64,000 nucleotides of DNA, taken from positions 1 through 64,000 of the forward strand of contig JAFXNC010000049.1 of the NCBI GenBank assembly GCA_017529875.1. The letters are read 5' to 3'. How positions within the stretch are numbered: position 1 is the stretch's first letter; each line of letters starts with the position of its first letter. The translations under genes were made by a program, and so were the position numbers. Shown piece after piece: positions 8,424-15,336 of the stretch. This DNA comes from Ruminococcus sp. (GTDB lineage: Bacteria; Bacillota; Clostridia; Oscillospirales; Ruminococcaceae). The notes below the pieces were generated by a model. The model saw nothing but the letters and a program-made list of their open reading frames with translations. It ran no database searches and had not been told where the DNA came from.

Positions 8424-8777
8424 GACCTTCCTCCTTGACAGATTAATGTTATGTTTATTTTAACCTGTTTTAACCTGTTTGTCAATAGCTGCCGCTGATT
8501 TTTTCGGAGTATCGCTCCGGGCCGTCACAAACCGCTGCCCGCCAAGCGCCTTGATGCGTCAGAACAGCTTACAGCGCCTGCTGATATGTAATAAACTGGT
8601 AATGATGTACAAAACGGGATACCGTGATTTAGGTATAGCTACAAAATTTAATTTATGGTTACGTTTACATTATCTATGCGTATTGACTAAATTTTAATAT
8701 GATGCTATGCTAAATTTAATTAAATATTTCATTGTACAATTGTAAAAATGATCTGACATGAAAGGAAATGGTGTACT
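8424..8777. other. Divergent control region between LacI and mannanase genes
   Basis: Non-coding and AT-rich toward the mannanase. It contains a repeated block TTTTAACCTGTTTTAACCTG at 8458-8477, immediately upstream of the LacI gene, and a TAAATTTAAT palindrome at 8711-8720 about 60 bases before the mannanase start. The duplicated TTTTAACCTG next to the regulator gene could be an autoregulatory site; this is inference. Confidence 0.45.
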
Positions 8778-10256
8778 ATGGTCAAGACACAGTCCGTGTA
8801 TTTTCGGATATTAGCGTTTTTTATGGCAGTCCTCACGCTGGCAGCGTTCTGCGGAGATCTTGATGTCAAAGCAGCGTCGAACGGCTTTTATGTCAGCGGT
8901 ACGTCCATAATGGATGCAAACGGCAACGCCTTTGTTATGAGAGGCGTCAACATCGCTCACGCATGGTATGCGTCGAATACGGAAAGCTCCATAAAGGGCG
9001 CTGCCAAAAACGGAGCTAACACAGTAAGGATAGTAGTATCAAACGGCCAGAAATGGTCAAAGACCTCAAAAAGCGAGCTGTCAAATATAGTATCGCTCTG
9101 CAGGAGCAATAAGGTTGTGTGCATACTTGAAGTCCACGATGCTACCGGCAGCGACAGCACCTACGATCTTGACAACGCGGTAAACTACTGGATCGAGAAC
9201 AAGAGCGTGCTCCAGGGCAATGAAAAGTATGTTATCCTGAACATTGCAAATGAGTGGTACGGCACCTGGAACGGCTATTCCTGGGCAGAGGGCAACAAGT
9301 CCGCGATCAAGAAGATACGCAATGCCGGCATCACCAACATGATAATGATAGACTGCGCAGGCTGGGGACAGTACCCCGACTCCATCAAGGATTACGGCAG
9401 ATCGGTCTTCAATGCCGACAGCCAGTTAAACACCGTTTTCTCGATTCATATGTATGAGTATGCGGGCGGCAATTCAAGCACAGTCAAGAACAATATCAAC
9501 AACGCTCTCGGCATAGGTGTTCCCGTAGTTATAGGTGAGTTCGGAGGACAGCATTCCAACGGCGATGTTGACGAAGCGACTATCATGAGCTACTGCACGC
9601 AGAAGAACGTGGGATACTTAGGCTGGTCATGGAAGGGCAACAGCTCGGATCTTTCCTACCTTGACATCGCCAGCGACTGGTCGGGCTCGTCGCTCACTTC
9701 CTGGGGAAACACTCTCATAAACGGAAGCAACGGCATCAAGAAGACCTCCAAGACCTGCTCGGTTTATGGTTCATCGTCCGGCAGCAGTTCTTCGGGCAGC
9801 TCGTCAGGTTCTTCCTCCGGAAGCTCTTCGTCCTCGTCCTCCTCAAGCAGCTCATCATCTTCCTCTCAGAGCGGAGACCCATACGTTTCGCTGTTTTGGG
9901 GACAAAACACAGCAGGTCCCTGGGGACAGGCGGTATCTGTTCTGACCAGCCGAAGCGGCGGTTCCTTCAATGCTTCTGACATCAAAAAGAACGGATATTT
10001 CTATGTTGAGTACAGCAACAATAATCAGAAGCAGATAGAGCTTATCCTGCAAAGCTGGAGCGGCGGAGCTAACTGGGCCAAGGTCTCGGCATACGAATAC
10101 GGTACTGCCAACGGTCATCACTATGCCAAGTTCTCCTACAACGACTGTGTAAACGCATTCGGCACAAGCAGCTTCAGCAGCTGTCTCGATCAGATCCACA
10201 TCGGCTGCAAAAAGAACACCACCACGGTATATTCAGTCTGCTACTGCTATCCCTGA
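8778..10256 (+). CDS. Secreted beta-mannanase, GH5 subfamily 8, with C-terminal module
   Basis: 492 residues. Signal peptide at 1-32; GH5 catalytic domain about 35-322; serine/glycine linker about 325-365; C-terminal module about 366-492. The catalytic domain matches GH5_8 mannanases: NGFYVSGTSIMDANG at the start, general acid/base Glu159 in NIANEW and nucleophile Glu254 in VIGEFGG, plus SIHMYEYAG and GWSWKGNSS. It should hydrolyse internal beta-1,4-mannosyl bonds in mannan or glucomannan outside the cell. The C-terminal module is aromatic and Asn/Gly-rich, likely a carbohydrate-binding domain, but I cannot place it in a numbered family. No dockerin is present. Ribosome binding site AAAGGAAATG precedes ATG 8778. 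Neighbouring LacI and ABC genes suggest a mannan-use locus. Confidence 0.92.
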   Translation: MVKTQSVYFRILAFFMAVLTLAAFCGDLDVKAASNGFYVSGTSIMDANGNAFVMRGVNIAHAWYASNTESSIKGAAKNGANTVRIVVSNGQKWSKTSKSELSNIVSLCRSNKVVCILEVHDATGSDSTYDLDNAVNYWIENKSVLQGNEKYVILNIANEWYGTWNGYSWAEGNKSAIKKIRNAGITNMIMIDCAGWGQYPDSIKDYGRSVFNADSQLNTVFSIHMYEYAGGNSSTVKNNINNALGIGVPVVIGEFGGQHSNGDVDEATIMSYCTQKNVGYLGWSWKGNSSDLSYLDIASDWSGSSLTSWGNTLINGSNGIKKTSKTCSVYGSSSGSSSSGSSSGSSSGSSSSSSSSSSSSSSSQSGDPYVSLFWGQNTAGPWGQAVSVLTSRSGGSFNASDIKKNGYFYVEYSNNNQKQIELILQSWSGGANWAKVSAYEYGTANGHHYAKFSYNDCVNAFGTSSFSSCLDQIHIGCKKNTTTVYSVCYCYP

Positions 10257-10311
10257 CAACAGGCAAAGCTTGCAGTTAAATTGACATTTTTTACACCTCT
10301 CAATATTCGGA

Positions 10312-10350
10312 AACGCCCGCCTCTGACGGTAGTCAGAGCCGGGCGTTTTT
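10312..10350 (+). terminator. Terminator of the mannanase gene
   Basis: Long stem: AACGCCCG plus CTCTGAC pairs with GTCAGAG plus CGGGCGTT around a GGTA loop, followed by TTTTTC. Confidence 0.9.
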
Positions 10351-10715
10351 CTGATAATGATATTACGTTAATCCAATAGGTATAAAGCTGATGTGAAATA
10401 CTGTTTTTTATTTAAACAATACCGATGAAAGAGACTAATTCGCTTCATCGGGAATATGTAATATGCGTTATGAGTATCTGATTATAGTTTTCGCCAAGTG
10501 TATCGAAATAAGCTATTCTATCTTTCGTTCTGAAACGGTTTATTTCAAAACCGTCTTGAAATAATAACACTCTTCAAACAAGAATAATGTCATAGCTCTT
10601 CAAGAAGAAAAATTGCTGGAGATATAAATATCTGAAACACGCGACATTTTTAGGCATAAAGCACAACATCTTGTCAAGCGTTCGTTATACAGAACATAAG
10701 TTCTAAACAATGTTG
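10351..10715. other. Non-coding AT-rich stretch
   Basis: No gene recognised on either strand. Small hairpins are visible, for example CGATGAA / TTCATCG at about 10423-10450 and ACGGTTT / AAACCGT at about 10535-10555. It separates the mannanase terminator from the end of the putative RNA gene that follows on the minus strand. Confidence 0.4.
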
Positions 10716-10966
10716 AAAAAAAAAATCGAAAAGGGAGATTTTTGTTTCTGCCTTCTCGATTTGACTTAACTTTTATGGGGATTTTGTAGGTATATATGAG
10801 AAAAGGTTTTTCCGAGCGCCCCGGATAGAATTGTTATCTTAAAATTCTAAACCTTATTCTCCGGCGAAGAAGAATGATCTGCCCGCATCAGAGAAATATA
10901 ACTCTGCCGATAGAATAATCATTACATGCTGGTCTGCCAACAATAACAGATTCGATCATGTTTTTC
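10716..10966 (-). ncRNA. Putative structured non-coding RNA of about 250 nt
   Basis: On the minus strand a consensus promoter (see 10973-11001) is followed about 245 bases later by an intrinsic terminator: AAATCGAGAAGG pairs with CCTTTTCGATTT and runs into ten T residues. No open frame with a ribosome binding site lies between. The middle folds well by eye: GAGAA-AAGGTTT pairs with AAACCTTTTCTC (12 pairs, one bulged U), enclosing two hairpins, AGAATT / AATTCT and CCG / CGG with a GGGCGCT loop; a further hairpin CAGAG / CTCTG lies 5' of it. I see no SRP, RNase P or tmRNA signature. 6S RNA is possible on size grounds but not shown. Ends are estimates. Confidence 0.6.
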
Positions 10967-10972
10967 TCGATC

Positions 10973-11001
10973 ATTATACACCAATAACGCTATTCTGTCA
11001 A
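10973..11001 (-). promoter_or_regulatory. Consensus sigma-A promoter of the putative RNA
   Basis: Minus-strand TTGACA (11001-10996) and TATAAT (10978-10973) with a 17-base spacer: a perfect match to the housekeeping consensus, rarer than the degenerate promoters elsewhere in the window. The start is expected near 10966. Confidence 0.85.
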
Positions 11002-11610
11002 CGGGGAATGATTATTCTGTACAGCAAAATAATACGATTTGTCAGATATAATATTTGCTGTCATGTCTCCCTGATTGCTGCTCCGCTCCGGCATATAGTC
11101 AATCCGACGAATCGAGATGTTCTGATTGACCCTCAGATGTCACAACTTCCAATCTTTTAAAAAACTCTGAAAATCGGTCAGTAAAACGGCTGATAATGTG
11201 CTTATTATTGGAGGGCAGTGCCCGCCCCGCTGTTCTCTCAAATGAATCCACAGCACTTCCCACCCTCTCTGCCAGTGAAATCTGCTGATGATTTGATTAA
11301 GTGTCGTAACCCGTTCAACGCATTTCACAATCTAAATTACAATTCTTCCGACCGAACCCCAAAAAACTGCTCTGCCGTGACTTACCTTATGGATATTCGA
11401 GATACTTACAAAAGAATAACCCGGGGCGATTACATTTCAAATCTTATTGAAGACGAAAAGCTCCGCAGGGAGCAGGAGAAGAATCGAATAAATAAAAAGA
11501 AACTTCGCCGATAAATCTTCAAAGATTTAACGCAACTTTGTATTGAAGAACACAGCGGGATATGTTATACTGAAAGTACGATATATTCCGCTGTCGGAAA
11601 GGAGTAAAAA
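11002..11610. other. Intergenic stretch with weak coding traces
   Basis: A short frame at 11389-11514 would give a 41-residue, very basic peptide (ends NRINKKKLRR) but has no ribosome binding site. An inverted repeat GTCAATC / GATTGAC lies near 11098-11130. Nothing else can be supported. The region precedes the integrase remnant and may contain the edge of a decayed element. Confidence 0.35.
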
Positions 11611-11661
11611 ATGATAAGACAGCAGGATAAAATCACCGCTGGAAAGGCGGTGGATAAATGA
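11611..11661 (+). CDS. 16-residue leader or recombinase-start remnant
   Basis: ATG 11611 has a strong AAAGGAGT site and encodes MIRQQDKITAGKAVDK, whose stop overlaps the integrase ATG as ATGA. The first ten residues match the usual start of Tn4451/TnpX-like large serine recombinases (M-RQ-DKITALYCRLS), so this may be a deletion remnant whose promoter and ribosome site now serve the integrase. Alternatively it is just a coupling leader peptide. The match is short. Confidence 0.35.
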   Translation: MIRQQDKITAGKAVDK

Positions 11662-12219
11662 ATATTCAGGAACGCAAAAACAAAGACGGCAAGATCACAT
11701 CTTACCGCATAAGAGTGTTTGACCACAGAGATGCACAGACCGGCAAGCAAGTTTTCCGCACGCTTTCGGTCAAGTACGACGATACCAAATCAGCCGCATG
11801 GAACAAGAAGAACTCCGAAAAGCAAGCGGTGATCTTTGAAAAGGGTATCGAGGAACAAACCACATCCGATTCAAGAGTGACATTCAACGAATACTGCGAC
11901 TATGCTATAAAGATCAAGGAACAGTCGAGCATATCAGCTTCGATAGCGTACAGCTATCGGCGCAGTCAAAAGCGTATTGCGCAGTACCTCGGACACATTC
12001 AGCTGAAAAAGCTGACACCCACATCAATTCAGGCACACGGCGATCAGCTTGCAGCTGCAAAACGGTATCAGCATACCCGAGGCGGCAAAGAGAGCAGGAC
12101 ACAGCAGACCGGATGTAACTCTCAGGACCTACAGCCATACCCTCAAAGACAACGACCGCCATTGCTGCGAGGTCGTCACCCGGGCGATACCGAAAATGCC
12201 CAAGCGCAGAACGGGCTGA
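11658..12219 (+). pseudogene. Tyrosine integrase with large internal deletion
   Basis: The N-terminal part (MNIQERKNKDGKITSYRIRV to about residue 130) has the arm-binding and core-binding domains of ICE/phage tyrosine integrases. At about 12045-12060 the frame changes, and the shifted frame reads GISIPEAAKRAGHSRPDV then TLRTYSHT, the extreme C-terminus with the nucleophilic Tyr, and ends at TGA 12217-12219. The central ~200 residues with catalytic Arg, Lys and His-x-x-Arg are missing. So an internal deletion, not just a frameshift, destroyed the enzyme. The unshifted reading frame runs to 12242 but its tail is not integrase-like. Marks a former mobile element. Confidence 0.85.
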
Positions 12220-12433
12220 CAGCTTGCAAAAAGATATGTTAAACGCAATTTGAAACAACTTGCAGCAGCTTAAAAGTTGACCGTTTGTTGACCAAAACGG
12301 GATTTGGACGGTCAGGAAAAGCTGCAAAGAGCCGGGATGCGTTGTTTTCAGGATCTTGGGTTGCTTTTTTAGCGGAAATGTGGTACAATCCTTTCGTTGG
12401 TTTATTGTTTTTTACAACTGTTTTTTATACCAC
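12220..12433. other. Non-coding stretch downstream of the integrase remnant
   Basis: Contains TTGCTT (12360s) and TACAAT spaced by 17 bases on the plus strand, a plausible promoter pointing straight into the terminator at 12434-12485, with no gene between. It may be the promoter of a gene removed with the element, or make a short RNA of under 100 nt. A TTGACC-containing AT-rich repeat precedes it. Confidence 0.35.
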
Positions 12434-12485
12434 AAAAAGAAGAGCTTGGCACTGCTTTTTTGGTCAGTGCCAGGCTCTTTTTCTT
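12434..12485. terminator. Bidirectional terminator
   Basis: AGAGC-TGGCACTG pairs with CAGTGCCA-GCTCT (13 pairs), flanked by AAAAAGA on the left and TTTTTCTT on the right, so it can end the minus-strand surface protein gene and plus-strand transcripts. Confidence 0.85.
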
Positions 12486-12524
12486 ATTGGAGCGTGAAAC
12501 AGCTTATTTTGTATGATGCTTTTA

Positions 12525-13970
12525 TCACTGCTTTCTCTTATGAGTCATCACTATTGCACCGAGGAGGATCACAGCAGCGCACATTGCAGGTGCTGTGCTG
12601 CCGGTGTTTGGATTGCTTGAAGCTGAGCCGCCCTCTGCTTTGCTGTTATCTGCTTCCTTGCCGTCATCGTCAGAGCGTTCAGGATCTCCGGAGTCATTTT
12701 CAGACTCATTATCCGGCTCCTCATTTTTTGCCTCGGGGAATACCATACCATCAAGATCTTCCTCGGCAAGAGGAACAACGAACAGTTCCTTGATGACAGC
12801 ACCCTCTGCCTCCGCCTGAGCAAGATGTTCGTCAAGCTGTGCCTTGGTTATCTCATCGCCGATGGGGTATTCCTGGTCTGAAACAGCCACCAGCTTGTGG
12901 CCTTCAACCGTTACCATCAGCGGCCAGTATTCGTGACCGTTCACTATCTCAACGGGATAAGTGCCGTCCTCCAGCTCATCCAGGAACATCTTTGAGAACT
13001 CGATTATGAAGCTGTGGGACTTTGTCTTCTTGTAGGTGTATTTGCTGCTTATCTTGCCGTCGTTTACAAACTCGGTAACTTCGTCAAGAACGATCTGGTT
13101 GAAGGTAACGCCGCCGTCGTTCGCCATATTCCCGCTGATGTGTATTCCGCCGCTGATATCGTCTATTTTGGCATTAGCACCTGACGCTATCTCCAGCTTC
13201 GGCGGCTTTGAACAGGTCGCTACCGTCCATTCCTCTATGCCGAGAACAGCACCGCAGTTCACACATTCATGGACCGATCTGTAGTTTGTGAGCTCTATGG
13301 GCGTACCCTGCCTGGTGGTGCCGTTTCTTACCTTGCCGAAGGTCTGCACCCAGGCCTTTACCTTATGCCCCTGATGTTCAAAGTATTCTTCCTTTGATGC
13401 GGGGTTCTTCTGGCCGCATATCGAGCAGAATTCACCGTCAGACTCGCCGTCCTCGGTGCAGGTGAGCTGTTGTACCCAGTGCTTGACATAGTCGTGCTGA
13501 CCGTTCTCGCTGCGGTACTTGCCGTATTCCTCAACAACATCATGACAGCGTGTACATTCCTTCTTGGTGTATTCCTTCTCGGTGCAGGTAGCATCTGTGT
13601 GCTCTATTATCTCATTGCCGATCTTTTCGCCCTTGTCGTCCTGAAGCCCTATCTCCTGCGCTTCGCTCTTTGTGTATTCGCTGTCCTTGTCCTTGCCCTC
13701 GGGGAACACCGGCTCTGCCTTGTCAAGCTCTTTGCGGTTGTCAACTATCGTGAAGTTTACAAGAGCTGTGCCTTCAAAGTTGTTTTTGCCCATTACGTTT
13801 ACAGGGTATGTGCCCGGTTCAGAGGCGTCTTTCTGATAATATAGGTCATAGTCATTGCTCGTCGGGGTCGAATAGATGCCTGCTGCGTTTTTAACAGCGA
13901 CTGTCTTTGCCTTGCCGTCATACTCAAATGAATCCTGCTCAAGCTCTGCGCTTATTATCGTATCAGCAAA
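12525..13970 (-). pseudogene. 5'-truncated cell-wall-anchored surface protein (NPNTG sorting signal)
   Basis: The C-terminus has a sorting signal: NPNTG, a hydrophobic span (APAMCAAVILLGAIVM) and the basic tail HKRKQ, as on proteins linked to the wall by a sortase. Before it is an acidic Asp/Glu/Ser linker; upstream are paired-cysteine segments (CTRCHDVV, FCSICGQKN, HECVNCGAV) and, at the N-terminal edge, a bacterial Ig-like repeat (FEYDGKAKTVAV... GTYPVNVMGKNNFEG). The frame is open from 13970 but a TAA stands directly before it at 13973-13971, with no signal peptide or start; an internal ATG at 13793 lies inside the Ig repeat. I take it as the tail of a larger adhesin whose front was lost, perhaps with the adjacent element. 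Confidence 0.75.
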
Positions 13971-14172
13971 TTACCGGGCGGATCTCTTCTTTGGTTATAT
14001 AGCATAATTAGAAAACTGCTTTCGGACGCGGCTGATAATGGGATCACTCTCAGCGGACAAGGTACAGCTAAAAAAAGAAAGACATAAGTTCGGAACCGCA
14101 AAGAGAAAGTGAACTAACGGGAATGATATAATGCTGCGCTGGATCCATGATTGAAAAAATCCGTACAGGCTG

Positions 14173-14200
14173 TTGATTTTTAGATGAATTATGTTATAAT
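14173..14200 (+). promoter_or_regulatory. Promoter of the acetyltransferase gene
   Basis: TTGATT and TATAAT with a 16-base spacer; transcript would start near 14207, which rules out the upstream in-frame ATG at 14184 as the start of translation. Confidence 0.75.
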
Positions 14201-14240
14201 ATTATCAGCAGATAATACAGTTCAGAATGAGGATATGGAT

Positions 14241-14873
14241 ATGATCAAGTATAAGCATTATGACAGCTCGTATGAAGCCGAGGTATTAAAGGTCTTCACA
14301 GAGTCTTTTGTTAATTATCCCCTTTTCTGGGGAGCCTTTGAAGGCCGCTTCAAGTCAGAGAGCAAGCTGCACAGCTTTTATGAGCGTCTGATAAAGGGGA
14401 TATTCAAAGCTACTGTCCGCAAGGATGAATGTTATATAGGTATTGAGGACGGAAAGGTCAGAGTTGTTGTGGTCGTTGAGAAGCCCTCAGACAAACCCGT
14501 CGGATTCTGGGATTATGCTGTCAGCGGAATGCCGGGTATCATAGCGAGGATCGGGCTCAGAGACACCCTTAAGTTTATGGAATTGTCAGACAAAACGGAA
14601 ATAGTTGTAAAGAGCATTCCTGAACCCCGTTGGCATTTGTATTTTCTGGCAGTTGACCCGAAATATCAGAGCCGGGGCATCGGATCTGGTGCGATACAGG
14701 ATTTCCTTATCCCTTTGGTAAGATCCAACGGCGGAAATCTGATAACCGTTACTACCAATTCCGAGAAAAACGTAGCCTTTTATATTAAAAACGGTTTCAC
14801 GCTGGTAAAAGAAGAAACTCTCGAATACAAAACAAAAGCTATTGGAAACTGGACTTTCAGAATGGATCTTTGA
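14241..14873 (+). CDS. GNAT-family N-acetyltransferase
   Basis: 210 residues from ATG 14241, which has GAGG eight bases upstream and lies downstream of the promoter. Acetyl-CoA binding motif A reads LAVDPKYQSRGIGSGAIQDF (Q-x-x-G-x-G at about residues 147-152), then TVTTNSEKNVAFYIKNGF, the motif B region. It should transfer an acetyl group to an amine; the substrate is not predictable. It originally sat 20 bases before the condensation-domain gene, an arrangement now broken by an inserted small gene (see 14862-15336). Confidence 0.88.
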   Translation: MIKYKHYDSSYEAEVLKVFTESFVNYPLFWGAFEGRFKSESKLHSFYERLIKGIFKATVRKDECYIGIEDGKVRVVVVVEKPSDKPVGFWDYAVSGMPGIIARIGLRDTLKFMELSDKTEIVVKSIPEPRWHLYFLAVDPKYQSRGIGSGAIQDFLIPLVRSNGGNLITVTTNSEKNVAFYIKNGFTLVKEETLEYKTKAIGNWTFRMDL

Positions 14874-14915
14874 CGGATCGGGAGGATAAAAAATGAAATA
14901 CAGCGTTGATACATA
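14862..14915 (+). repeat. 54-bp direct repeat, left copy
   Basis: Matches 15283-15336 at 53 of 54 positions. It contains the last codons and stop of the acetyltransferase gene, the GGGAGG ribosome site and the first seven codons (MKYSVDT) of the condensation-domain gene, which here run into a TAA at 14914-14916. The single mismatch (T14870 / G15291) is synonymous in the Leu codon before the stop. Confidence 0.95.
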
Positions 14916-14943
14916 ATATATTATAAGAAAGGAAATTGATATT

Positions 14944-15273
14944 ATGAAACAGTTTAAGTATATGGTGAAGATTGTTCTTCGTGAGGATTGCGAAAATATT
15001 GATGAAATAAAAGCTCTTATACAGCAGAGATTGGGTGATGAAATGATCCCGTTGGTCGATGGTTTCTATGGGACCAATGAAGAAGAAGAAGCTTTAGCAA
15101 CATCAATGGCTTTGGCTAATTGTGATAAAATTCGCGAGAATGCAATGGAATTATTAGCTTATGATGTTCTCGGTAAAAAAACAGATGGGACATATGTATA
15201 TGAAATTGAAGATCTTAAGGAGAGTTGGAAATCATGGCAAGCGAGACGCAAAAGAAATCAAGATCTAATGTAG
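14944..15273 (+). CDS. Small protein of unknown function inside the repeat-flanked insert
   Basis: 109 residues, acidic overall with a basic C-terminus (KSWQARRKRNQDLM). It starts MKQFKYMVKIVLREDCENID and looks mainly helical with a predicted strand at the start; no family recognised. Ribosome site AAAGGAAA lies upstream of ATG 14944. Codon use favours A/T-ending codons (GAA, TTA, AAA, GAT), unlike the flanking genes, which suggests recent arrival. It is bounded by 54-bp direct repeats made from the host gene junction. Confidence 0.7.
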   Translation: MKQFKYMVKIVLREDCENIDEIKALIQQRLGDEMIPLVDGFYGTNEEEEALATSMALANCDKIRENAMELLAYDVLGKKTDGTYVYEIEDLKESWKSWQARRKRNQDLM

Positions 15274-15282
15274 ACTATAAAT

Positions 15283-15336
15283 ATGGATCTGTGACGGATC
15301 GGGAGGATAAAAAATGAAATACAGCGTTGATACATA
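15283..15336 (+). repeat. 54-bp direct repeat, right copy
   Basis: Right copy of the repeat at 14862-14915, offset 421 bases. It restores the intact 5' end of the condensation-domain gene and also carries a vestigial ATGGATCTGTGA (Met-Asp-Leu-stop) from the acetyltransferase 3' end. Confidence 0.95.

Noticed and set aside
9760-9870. Serine-codon repeat in the mannanase as a possible CRISPR or tandem repeat locus
   Set aside because: The repeats are irregular TCC/TCG/AGC serine codons in frame with the protein and form the interdomain linker.
10716-10966. Identification of the RNA as SRP RNA, RNase P RNA or tmRNA
   Set aside because: The conserved SRP loop, RNase P core and tmRNA tag/tRNA-like parts are not present; 6S RNA cannot be decided by eye.
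11389-11514. 41-residue basic peptide before the integrase
   Set aside because: No ribosome site and no recognisable family; could be the end of a lost gene but evidence is too thin.
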